A DNA stretch of 64,000 nucleotides from Rhodoblastus sp963713695 (GTDB lineage: Bacteria; Pseudomonadota; Alphaproteobacteria; Rhizobiales; Beijerinckiaceae). Shown here piece by piece: positions 21,297 to 28,501 of this stretch. The notes under the pieces are model-generated. The model was not told the DNA's origin and searched no databases. It saw nothing but the letters and a program-made list of their open reading frames with translations. The DNA lies in the NCBI GenBank assembly GCA_963713695.1, contig CAVQMU010000005.1, positions 372,001 to 436,000 on the forward strand, read 5' to 3'. The position numbers and the translations under genes are program-made. Each line of letters starts with the position of its first letter. The stretch's first letter is position 1.

Positions 21297-21320
21297 GCGG
21301 GGCTTCGGCCCCGCTTTTTT
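21297..21320 (+). terminator. Rho-independent terminator of typA
   Basis: GCGGGGC pairs with GCCCCGC around a TTCG tetraloop and is followed by six T residues. It lies 30 bases after the typA stop and insulates regB. Confidence 0.9.
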
Positions 21321-21356
21321 GTATAAGGCGGCGAACCTTGGCCTGTAGGAAAGCCG

Positions 21357-22661
21357 ATGGAAGCTGCGTCCAACCCCGTGCTTTTCGCTCAGAACGCGCG
21401 CCGATTGCGGCTCGACACGCTATCGCGTCTTCGCTGGCTGGCGATCTCAGGCCAATTGCTGACTGTGCTGGCGTTGGCACTGGTCCTTAAATTCCCTTTG
21501 CCGCTCACGCTTTGCCTTGGGGTTATCGGCGTCTCCGCGCTGCTGAATCTCGTCCTTCGATTTCTGGCCCCGAAAAGCTTGCGTCTTGGCGACGGGCAGG
21601 CGACGGCCTTGTTGACGTTCGATGTGTTGCAACTCGCGGTCCTTCTCTATCTTTGCGGCGGCCTCGAAAATCCTTTTTCCATCCTTTTTCTGGCTCCGGT
21701 AACGATTGCGGCGGTGTCGCTTCCGGCGCGGCAGATCGCGCTGATCGCCCTGTTGATCGCTCTTGCCGCAAGTTTTTTGGGCGTCGAGCACAGGCCCTTG
21801 CCTTGGTATGAGGGACAGGCCATCAACCTCCCTTCGACCTATCGCCTGGGGATTTGGAGCGCCTTGATAGTCGCCTGCGCCTTCATTTGCGCCTATGCCG
21901 CCCGCGTCGCCGGGGAGGCGCGAACCCTGAGCCAGGCGCTAACGGCAGCAGATCTCGTACTGGCGCGTGAAAACCATCTTTCTCAACTCGATGGTCTCGC
22001 TGCCGCAGCCGCTCATGAACTCGGAACGCCCTTGGCGACAATCGCACTTGTGGCGCGGGAGTTAAGCAAATCGTCCCTATCGCCAGAGATCGCCGAAGAT
22101 ATTGCCCTTCTCAACCAGGAAGCGCTGCGCTGCCGCTCGATCCTCGGACGCCTGACGTCACTTGCCAGCCAAAACCATGAGCCTTTCAGCCAGACGAAAC
22201 TCGGCATATTGATCGAGCGCGTCGTGGCGCCACATAGGCATGGTGGCTCAGTCAACGTTCTGATCGACTCAAGCGGCGAGGGGCCTGAACCGCTCGCGGC
22301 GGACAGTCCGGCTATTGTCTATGGGCTTGGCAATTTTATCGAAAACGCCGTCGATTTCGCCGAAACGCTGGCGAGGGTTCAAGCGCGATGGACCGAATCG
22401 ACGGTGGAAGTGCTTATTCTTGACGATGGACCTGGCTTCCCGCTGGAACTCGTCGATCGGATTGGAGATCCTTACGTCACGAGCCGAGTTGGCCGCCGCG
22501 TGAAGAGCGAAGAGGGCTCAGGCCTTGGACTAGGTTTGTTCATAGCCAAGACGTTGCTCGAGCGGACGGGGGCAGAGATCGTTTTTTCCAATCGCAATAC
22601 GGGCGGCGCCCGTGTTCGTCTGAGATGGAATCGTCGCCACTTCGAGAAATCGGAAACCTGA
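21357..22661 (+). CDS. regB: Redox sensor histidine kinase RegB/PrrB/ActS
   Basis: A 434-residue membrane kinase with about six transmembrane helices in residues 30-185. It carries the GGLENPFSILFL loop, which in RegB forms the quinone-binding site. The H box is AAAHELGTPLATIALVARE. A Cys in EALRCRSILGRL matches the redox-active cysteine of characterised RegB proteins. The ATPase domain has GNFIENAVDFAE, DDGPGFP and GSGLGLGLFIAKT. RegB responds to the redox state of the quinone pool and phosphorylates RegA, controlling respiration, carbon and nitrogen fixation or photosynthesis genes. regA follows 127 bases downstream. Confidence 0.93.
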   Translation: MEAASNPVLFAQNARRLRLDTLSRLRWLAISGQLLTVLALALVLKFPLPLTLCLGVIGVSALLNLVLRFLAPKSLRLGDGQATALLTFDVLQLAVLLYLCGGLENPFSILFLAPVTIAAVSLPARQIALIALLIALAASFLGVEHRPLPWYEGQAINLPSTYRLGIWSALIVACAFICAYAARVAGEARTLSQALTAADLVLARENHLSQLDGLAAAAAHELGTPLATIALVARELSKSSLSPEIAEDIALLNQEALRCRSILGRLTSLASQNHEPFSQTKLGILIERVVAPHRHGGSVNVLIDSSGEGPEPLAADSPAIVYGLGNFIENAVDFAETLARVQARWTESTVEVLILDDGPGFPLELVDRIGDPYVTSRVGRRVKSEEGSGLGLGLFIAKTLLERTGAEIVFSNRNTGGARVRLRWNRRHFEKSET

Positions 22662-22788
22662 GGAGGAGAAAGAAGGCGATTAATTCATCTTCGATCAGGC
22701 CTCCGCAGCGGAAATTCGGAAAATCGAATGAAAAATCGAAACTCGATATGATAGTGAGGTATCCGACGGGGCCCGATCGGGGATAGCC

Positions 22789-23379
22789 ATGGATGGATTG
22801 TCAGGTTTGCCAGGCGACGGCGAATTGAACGAAGCCGCGCTCTTATTCGCGCGGGACAAAACCTTGCTGATTGTCGATGACGACAAACCGTTCCTGAATC
22901 GATTGTCCAGGGCAATGGCGGCTCGCGGATTTGTCGTCACCATCGCCGAAACAGTGGTTGAGGGACTCGCAGCAATTCTGAGCGCCGCTCCCGCCTTCGC
23001 TATCATCGACATGCGGCTGGGCGACGGCAATGGTCTCGATGTGATCAGCGAACTCAAGGTGCGCCGGCCCGAAGCGCGCGGAATTATCCTCACTGGCTAC
23101 GGCAATATTTCCTCGGCCGTCATTGCCGTCAAACTCGGCGCTTTTGATTATCTCGCCAAGCCCGCCGACGCGGACGAAATCTTTCATGCCCTCTTGAACT
23201 CCAGCGCGGTGGCGACAGGCGACGCTCCTGAAAAACCAATGTCAGCGGAACGCGTGCGCTGGGAGCATATCCAGCGCATCTATGAGCTTTGTCAAAGAAA
23301 CGTCTCGGAAACCGCGCGCCGCCTCAACATGCACCGGCGGACCCTGCAGAGAATCCTCGCGAAGCGCGCGCCCCGCTGA
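22789..23379 (+). CDS. regA: Redox response regulator RegA/PrrA/ActR
   Basis: A 196-residue two-domain regulator. The receiver has LLIVDDDKPFLNRL, phospho-acceptor Asp in FAIIDMRLGDGNGLD and the switch Lys in DYLAKPAD. A proline-containing linker leads to a Fis-type helix-turn-helix, NVSETARRLNMHRRTLQRIL, at the extreme C-terminus. It is the partner of RegB, encoded just upstream on the same strand. A GGGGATAG motif precedes the ATG. It is convergent with hemJ, with 6 bases between stops. Confidence 0.95.
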   Translation: MDGLSGLPGDGELNEAALLFARDKTLLIVDDDKPFLNRLSRAMAARGFVVTIAETVVEGLAAILSAAPAFAIIDMRLGDGNGLDVISELKVRRPEARGIILTGYGNISSAVIAVKLGAFDYLAKPADADEIFHALLNSSAVATGDAPEKPMSAERVRWEHIQRIYELCQRNVSETARRLNMHRRTLQRILAKRAPR

Positions 23380-23385
23380 TCACAT

Positions 23386-23817
23386 TCAAAAACTCGGTTT
23401 AAGGACGACGATCCCGACGATGAAAAGCATCAGAACCGTTGGGACTTCGTTCCAGATACGATAATAACGTTGCGGGTGAAGGTTCAAGTCCCGCGAAAAA
23501 GCTGTCTGCAATCTCCAGAAATGGACATGGATTCCGGTCAAGGCCAAGACCAGCGACAATTTGACGTGGAGCCATGGCGCTTGAAAGAAACCTGCCTCGG
23601 CCGCCAACAATAGACCACTGGCCCACACTACGACCATGGCGGGCGTCATGATCGCCCGAAGCAATCTCCATTCCATGACCTTGAAGGTCTCAGATTGCAG
23701 GGAACCCTTCTCCGCCACGCAATGATAGACAAAAAGCCGAGGTAGATAGAGGAGTCCCGCCATCCACGAGATCACCGCGACGATATGAAGGGTCTTGATC
23801 CAGAGGTACATTTTCAA
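23386..23817 (-). CDS. hemJ: Protoporphyrinogen oxidase HemJ
   Basis: A 143-residue membrane protein with four hydrophobic helices. The conserved histidine lies in LWIKTLHIVAVISWMAGL and the conserved lysine in LHVKLSLVLALTGIH. RLQTAFSRD and the RYYRIWNEVP block are family hallmarks. HemJ oxidises protoporphyrinogen IX to protoporphyrin IX and uses a bound heme. Its start codon overlaps the end of hemE by 4 bases, so hemE-hemJ is a coupled operon. In most relatives rho follows hemJ; here the next gene is the convergent regA. Confidence 0.93.
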   Translation of the reverse strand: MKMYLWIKTLHIVAVISWMAGLLYLPRLFVYHCVAEKGSLQSETFKVMEWRLLRAIMTPAMVVVWASGLLLAAEAGFFQAPWLHVKLSLVLALTGIHVHFWRLQTAFSRDLNLHPQRYYRIWNEVPTVLMLFIVGIVVLKPSF

Positions 23818-24860
23818 GCCTTGGTCGAGCGGACCTGTCGTAGCAGGGCCTCGACATGCTCGATGGGGGTATGCGGCAGAATTCCATGCCCCAGGTTGAA
23901 AATATGAGGACGATCACGATAGGCTTCTAAGATAGCCCGCACGGCCGAACTTTGTGCTTCGCCTCCCGCTATGAGCGCCAATGGATCGAGATGGCCCTGC
24001 AAAACGACATTTTTCGGAACGGCTCGCGCCGCCCAGGTTGCATCGACCGCAGTGTCAAGGCCTACGGCGTTTGCGCCGGTCTCTCGCGCGAAACTTGGAA
24101 TATGGGACGCGGCTCCCCGCGGAAACACAATGACCCGCGCCTGCGGATGCATTGCACGCACGCCGGCGATTATTTTGACGACCGGCTGACGACACCACCG
24201 GTCGAATTCGATGGCGGGAAGCACTCCCGACCAGGAGTCGAAAATCTGGACGGCTTCGACGCCGGCTTCGATCTGTCTCGCCAGATAGGCGATGGAGGCC
24301 ACGACAAGTTTGTCGATCAAAGTCTGGAATGCGTCTGGCTGCCTGTAAGCGAAGAGTCGAGCTGGAGCCTGATCAGGGGTGCCGCGACCGGCGATCATGT
24401 AGCTTGCGACTGTCCAGGGGGCTCCGCAGAAGCCGATAAAGGCGGTATCAGCTGGCAGAGCCGACTTGACCCGATCGATTGTCTCCAGCACCGGTCCTAA
24501 CCTGTTGAAGGACAGTTCGGACAGCCGGGCGATGTCGTCGGGGGTTATGAGGGCTTCGAGGCGTGGACCTTCGCCGGTCTCAAATGAGACTTTCTGTCCC
24601 ATGGCGTCGGGCACGACCAATATATCGCTGAACAGTATGGCGGCGTCGAAACCGAAACGCCGGATAGGTTGAAGGGTGGCTTCCGCTGCGGAAGCCGGCG
24701 TGTAGCAAAAATCGAGAAAGCTGTCGGCCTTGGCGCGGATCGCGCGATATTCCGGAAGGTAGCGTCCCGCTTGGCGCATTAACCAGATGGGCGGCTTCTC
24801 GGCGATATCGCCATCAAGGGTTTTCAAGAAGGGCTTGTCGGCGGACAGTGAGGAGGACAC
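23814..24860 (-). CDS. hemE: Uroporphyrinogen decarboxylase
   Basis: A 348-residue cytosolic enzyme with the two PROSITE-type signatures: PPIWLMRQAGRYLPEYRA near residue 20 and the central GFCGAPWTVASYMIAGRG. Catalytic Asp is in LFSDILVVPDAMG. It decarboxylates the four acetate side chains of uroporphyrinogen III to give coproporphyrinogen III. The gene is intact. In Caulobacter the chromosome origin lies immediately upstream of hemE, and the same is proposed here. The start ATG at 24860 follows AGGA-like sequence within the AT-rich origin edge. Confidence 0.95.
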   Translation of the reverse strand: MSSSLSADKPFLKTLDGDIAEKPPIWLMRQAGRYLPEYRAIRAKADSFLDFCYTPASAAEATLQPIRRFGFDAAILFSDILVVPDAMGQKVSFETGEGPRLEALITPDDIARLSELSFNRLGPVLETIDRVKSALPADTAFIGFCGAPWTVASYMIAGRGTPDQAPARLFAYRQPDAFQTLIDKLVVASIAYLARQIEAGVEAVQIFDSWSGVLPAIEFDRWCRQPVVKIIAGVRAMHPQARVIVFPRGAASHIPSFARETGANAVGLDTAVDATWAARAVPKNVVLQGHLDPLALIAGGEAQSSAVRAILEAYRDRPHIFNLGHGILPHTPIEHVEALLRQVRSTKA

Positions 24861-25003
24861 CGGCTGATCCTATTAATTATATGAATTTAGACTTTTTATT
24901 TTTCTTATTGGCCCCCGCAATAGCCTTATTCCAAGACTTGCACAACGCATCCCCAGGGTCGCAACCATTTTATGGGTTTTTTTTGACCTCTGACCAAAGC
25001 GCG

Positions 25004-25025
25004 TTTGTTAACGATTTGTTAACGA
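25004..25025. repeat. Two tandem copies of an 11-bp repeat in oriC
   Basis: TTTGTTAACGA occurs twice head to tail, at 25004-25014 and 25015-25025, with a partial third start (TTTA). Each copy holds a GTTAAC palindrome, so the palindromes lie about one helical turn apart. Confidence 0.9.
25008..25022. promoter_or_regulatory. CtrA-type binding site in oriC
   Basis: TTAA, seven bases, TTAA: the full consensus for the cell-cycle regulator CtrA, here as TTAAC-N6-TTAAC. In Caulobacter CtrA binds such sites in the origin and blocks initiation. Confidence 0.75.
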
Positions 25026-25211
25026 TTTACACGGGAAAGGGGTGGGATGGTCGGCGTCGCCTTACGACTTTTCCCCGTAATTCCCACATTTTTCCGGCAT
25101 GTCTCGGAATTTTGTCGACAGGCTTGCGCCTGTTGAGAAAATTCAGAAAAAAAGCCACATTGGCGTGGGGCGGCGGTCTTGTTCGTAATCCGCCCTGCAA
25201 TCCACAGGGCC

Positions 25212-25220
25212 TGTGGAAAA
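25212..25220 (-). promoter_or_regulatory. DnaA box in oriC
   Basis: TGTGGAAAA reads TTTTCCACA on the minus strand, matching TTWTNCACA exactly. It covers a possible GTG start of ppsR at 25213, one reason to prefer the later start for that gene. Confidence 0.65.
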
Positions 25221-25278
25221 GATCCGCGGCGAGCATTCAAAGGCGCCGGAAGAAACTTTTTGGGAGCACGGTCCTGCC

Positions 25279-26112
25279 TTGAACCGGAATTATTTTCACC
25301 TTCACCTTGTGTCGGATTCCACCGGCGAGACGCTGATCGCCGTCAGTCGCGCTGCAGCGGCCCAATATCAGGGCGTCGCTTCGATCGAGCATGTCTATCC
25401 GTTGATTCGAAACAGAGACCAGCTGGAACGGGTCATCGCGGAGATCCAGGCTTCGCCAGGCATCGTGCTTTTCACGCTTGTCGATCCCGAACTCGCCGAC
25501 CGACTGGAGCAAGCGTGCAACGAGACAGGTTCACCTGCGCTTTCGGTGCTGGCTCCGATCCTCGGCCTGTTCCAATCTTACCTAGGCCCGGCTTCTGCGC
25601 CTCGTCCGGGCGCCCAGCACATGTTGAACTCGGACTATTTCAAACGCATCGACGCGCTCAATTACACAATGATGCATGACGATGGCCAGCTGCCAGACGA
25701 TCTGGAAACGGCGGACGTCGTGCTTCTGGGGGTCAGTCGGACGTCCAAGACGCCCACGAGCATCTACCTCGCCAACAGGGGTATCAAAACTGTGAATATC
25801 CCACTAGTTCCCGGAGTTGCCCTTCCCATTGCGATTGAAAAACTGAAAAAGCCGCTGATTGTCGGGCTTTTCGCGTCGCCGGACCGAATTGTGCAGATCA
25901 GGCAGAATCGGTTGCTTGCGCTCAAAGCGACGCAGGACTCTCCTTATGTTGATCGGGAATCGGTCGCCGACGAAATAAGCCGGTCGCGGAGATTGTTCGC
26001 CGAGAGAGGCTGGCCAGTGATTGATGTGTCCAGGCGCTCGATCGAAGAGACGGCGGCCGGCATTCTCGATCTCTATCGCGCGCACGCCATGAAATTCATT
26101 GCACAGGCTTGA
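25279..26112 (+). CDS. ppsR: Pyruvate, phosphate dikinase / PEP synthase regulatory protein (DUF299)
   Basis: A 277-residue bifunctional serine/threonine kinase and phosphorylase. The start FHLHLVSDSTGETLIAV and the P-loop-like GVSRTSKTPTSIYLANRG are the family signatures. It uses ADP to phosphorylate and inactivate PPDK or PEP synthase and reverses this with phosphate. I take the TTG at 25279 because homologues begin two or three residues before YFHLHLVSDS. An in-frame GTG at 25213 would add 22 unconserved residues and overlap the DnaA box. In relatives maf and aroE come next; here coaE follows after a 211-bp gap. Confidence 0.87.
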   Translation: MNRNYFHLHLVSDSTGETLIAVSRAAAAQYQGVASIEHVYPLIRNRDQLERVIAEIQASPGIVLFTLVDPELADRLEQACNETGSPALSVLAPILGLFQSYLGPASAPRPGAQHMLNSDYFKRIDALNYTMMHDDGQLPDDLETADVVLLGVSRTSKTPTSIYLANRGIKTVNIPLVPGVALPIAIEKLKKPLIVGLFASPDRIVQIRQNRLLALKATQDSPYVDRESVADEISRSRRLFAERGWPVIDVSRRSIEETAAGILDLYRAHAMKFIAQA

Positions 26113-26323
26113 CCGGCGCGAATCGGATCGAGCTGGAAGGGTCGTTGCAGGTCATGTGTGGAAGCATAAGCGGCAGGTTATTCCTGTGGAGGCAAATGAT
26201 CGCCAACATGATCTCGCCGGGAAGGTCAGCCTTTCGGATCGATCTCTCGGTCGTGCGGCATTTCGTGGATGTCGGCGATAACGTCCATGCCCCGGCGACG
26301 CGAACTTGCGAAAGAGGCGTGGC
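26113..26323. other. Gap between ppsR and coaE, no recognisable gene
   Basis: These 211 bases sit where relatives carry maf and aroE. Neither strand encodes anything I recognise. A short plus-strand frame of 72 codons (26109-26327) has no family match by eye and is probably not real. Confidence 0.4.
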
Positions 26324-26929
26324 ATGATCGTGCTGGGACTGACCGGCTCGATTGGCATGGGCAAGACGACAGCCGCAGCAATGTTTCGCGCATTCGGCGT
26401 GCCGATCTTCGATGCTGATCTGTGTGTCCATGACCTTTACAGCAGTGAGGCTGTTGACGCCGTCGAAGGCGCATTTCCAGGCGTGCTTCGTGAAGGAAAG
26501 ATTGATCGCGGCCTGCTCGCAGACAGGGTGCTGGATGTTCCGGCGGCGATGGCGCAGCTTGAAGCCATTGTGCACCCCTTGGTCGTCGAACGACGGATGG
26601 CTTTTCTGGCGGCGGTTCGCTCAGCTGGAGCCAGGCTCGCCGTGCTGGATGTTCCGTTGCTTTTTGAGACGCGGGCGGAGGTCGGTCTGGATGCGATTGC
26701 CGTGGTCACAGCGGACGCAGCGGCACAACGCCAGCGGGTGCTTGCACGACAAGGCATGACCGAGGCGAAATTTTCAGCCGTGCTCAAACGGCAAATGACG
26801 GATGTGGAAAAGAGGTTGCGCGCTCATTTCATCATCCAAACGTCCGAGGGGTTCGACGCTGCCAGACGGCAGATCAAGGTGATCATCGCGGCGCTTGCCG
26901 GCTGCGAATATTGCTACCGGACAAATTGA
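26324..26929 (+). CDS. coaE: Dephospho-CoA kinase
   Basis: A 201-residue P-loop kinase: MIVLGLTGSIGMGKTTAAAM at the N-terminus (Walker A GSIGMGKT), substrate motif FDADLCVHDLY, HPLVVERR, and the LID region VLARQGMTEAKFSAVLKRQM. It phosphorylates the 3' hydroxyl of dephospho-CoA, the last step of coenzyme A synthesis. The ATG at 26324 follows AGAGGCG. dnaQ starts 20 bases after its stop, the usual coaE-dnaQ pairing. Confidence 0.95.
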   Translation: MIVLGLTGSIGMGKTTAAAMFRAFGVPIFDADLCVHDLYSSEAVDAVEGAFPGVLREGKIDRGLLADRVLDVPAAMAQLEAIVHPLVVERRMAFLAAVRSAGARLAVLDVPLLFETRAEVGLDAIAVVTADAAAQRQRVLARQGMTEAKFSAVLKRQMTDVEKRLRAHFIIQTSEGFDAARRQIKVIIAALAGCEYCYRTN

Positions 26930-26949
26930 CGGACAACTTGGAGATTGTG

Positions 26950-27639
26950 ATGAGGGAAATCATTCTGGACACAGAAACGACGGGTCTTAACCCATTGGAT
27001 GGGGACAGGGTTGTTGAGATAGCTGCCGTTGAACTGCTAAACGGCTCAGTTACAAATAATAATTTTCATGTATACATTAATCCAGAACGAGATATGCCTG
27101 ATTCTGCATTCAAGGTGCATGGAATATCATTTGATTTTTTGTCTGATAAGCCGAGGTTTGGGGAAATTGTTGAGGGGTTGTTGCGTTTCATCGGGGATGA
27201 TCCGATTGTTGCCCACAATGCGGAGTTTGATCTTAAATTCATAAATGCCGAACTGACGCGGGTCGGGCTTGCTGCGCTCGACGGTAGCCGCGTTATCGAC
27301 ACTCTGGCTATGGCCAGGCGGAGGCACCCCGGAGCATCGAATTCGCTCGATGCGCTGTGCGTGCGTTATGGAATCGACCGAAGCCGCCGGATAAAGCACG
27401 GGGCGTTGATTGATTCCGAAATTCTCGCTGAAGTATATATGGAGTTGAAGGGCGGCCGTCAGACCTCCTTGACGTTTTCGATTCAAAAGGAAATCCAGAA
27501 GGTGACATGTGCGAAGGCGCCGACATTCCGAATCGAACAGCTGGAAGCGCGCCTGACAAACGATGATCTTGCCGACCATTTGCGATTTGTTGAAACGCTT
27601 GGCGGCAAAGCGCTGTGGTCGGGATACGGAGTTGTTTGA
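26950..27639 (+). CDS. dnaQ: DNA polymerase III epsilon subunit (3'-5' proofreading exonuclease)
   Basis: A 229-residue DEDDh exonuclease: Exo I ILDTETTGLNPLDGDRVVEI, Exo II VAHNAEFDLKFI and Exo III KHGALIDSEILAEVY (His-x4-Asp). It proofreads within the polymerase III core. The tail after residue 180 would carry the alpha-binding segment and is poorly conserved. The first 300 bases are clearly more AT-rich than most of the window. The ATG at 26950 is chosen because the Exo I motif follows at once and TTGGAGA precedes it. secB, its usual convergent neighbour, is 25 kb away. Confidence 0.92.
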   Translation: MREIILDTETTGLNPLDGDRVVEIAAVELLNGSVTNNNFHVYINPERDMPDSAFKVHGISFDFLSDKPRFGEIVEGLLRFIGDDPIVAHNAEFDLKFINAELTRVGLAALDGSRVIDTLAMARRRHPGASNSLDALCVRYGIDRSRRIKHGALIDSEILAEVYMELKGGRQTSLTFSIQKEIQKVTCAKAPTFRIEQLEARLTNDDLADHLRFVETLGGKALWSGYGVV

Positions 27640-28501
27640 GGCTTAAAGGCAATCGCTGAAACTGCCGGCTTGCGGATAGGAAGAGAATTCCAAGAATGCA
27701 ACGCAGCAAGAAAATTTTATGACAAGCTAGGGGGTGGTCAAAAAATCAATCGTAAATTCAATATGTTGATTGCAAAGGAGGTCTTGCGGTTGTGAGTCAG
27801 GCATCTTGACAGGCGGTCAATCGCGACCCGAATCGTCGGCATAAAAAAAGAATTAAGATCGGTCATTGTCGGTTGCAATTTTCACCCTTGCTCTGACTCC
27901 CGCCGTTCTCAGGTCATAGAACTGCAACCTGTCGCGATAGGAGCCGATGATGGGCCTCCGTAGGGATGCATGCGCTGCTATTTTCATTGCGCGGGTCGTT
28001 GGCCGCGTATATGTTCTCGATTGTCACCGCGGGCAACAACAGTAGTTACGAACGTCTAGAGTCTGTCTTGAGCAAAAGAATTAAAATATATAATAAGAAT
28101 GAAAGAACAAAAGCTCGTCAGGACGCGACTTCAGGAAAGTGCCGTAAGGAAAATACTGGTCCGCGGTAGAACGGTGGCGTAAATGTATTGGCGTGTCTGC
28201 CATTAAATACGCATAAAAGAACAAAAAGTGTTTATCGTCGAGGGGGACGTTATGAAATTGATGTGCCGTCAGGGAGAAGCTTGTGCCTTTGTAAAAAGGC
28301 GCAGGCGGGTTCGGGCTTTGTGCGGCAGTGAAGTGACACGGCCCTTTTGGGGCTCGGGCGCCACTGGGATGTTCCCTCGCTAATGAGATGCCCCTCCTCG
28401 GCCATATGACTGAGGCGGTCGTCGCTCTCTTTCCCTCCCATATTACGACCCGATTCAGAGCCGTTTCAGGCGCGCGGGTCTTTGAAGCAAGAAGAGCTGA
28501 T
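27640..28501. other. AT-rich gap between dnaQ and dnaA
   Basis: This 862-bp interval has no convincing gene. It includes AT-rich runs (around 27755-27860 and 28080-28110), a 67-codon frame at 27966-28169 with no family resemblance, and a 43-codon frame with a good ribosome-binding site at 28252-28383 (listed separately). It must hold the dnaA promoter and may carry dnaA control elements or remnants of lost genes. I saw no consensus DnaA box cluster. Confidence 0.4.
28252..28383 (+). CDS. Possible small protein of 43 residues upstream of dnaA
   Basis: ATG at 28252 is preceded by GAGGGGG at ideal spacing and the frame runs to TAA at 28383. The product is basic with an RRRRR-like cluster (VKRRRRVRAL) and two cysteines. 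I recognise no family. It could be a leader peptide for dnaA or chance; only the strong ribosome-binding site supports it. Confidence 0.25.
   Translation: MKLMCRQGEACAFVKRRRRVRALCGSEVTRPFWGSGATGMFPR

Larger units (their letters stand above)
24861..25278. other. Putative chromosomal replication origin (oriC), hemE/ppsR interval
   Basis: This 418-bp non-coding interval lies between divergent hemE and ppsR, the position of Cori in Caulobacter and the predicted origin in many alphaproteobacteria. What is visible: an AT-rich block at 24868-24925 against a GC-rich background, an 11-bp tandem repeat at 25004-25025 that builds a CtrA-type site, a consensus DnaA box (TTTTCCACA on the minus strand) at 25212-25220, and a weaker partner AATCCACAG at 25198-25206. 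parS sites and dnaA within 11 kb agree. Strand-skew analysis was not possible by eye. Confidence 0.75.

Noticed and set aside
23470..23500. GGTTCAAGTCCC resembling a T-arm
   Set aside because: It is inside the hemJ coding sequence with no matching tRNA arms.
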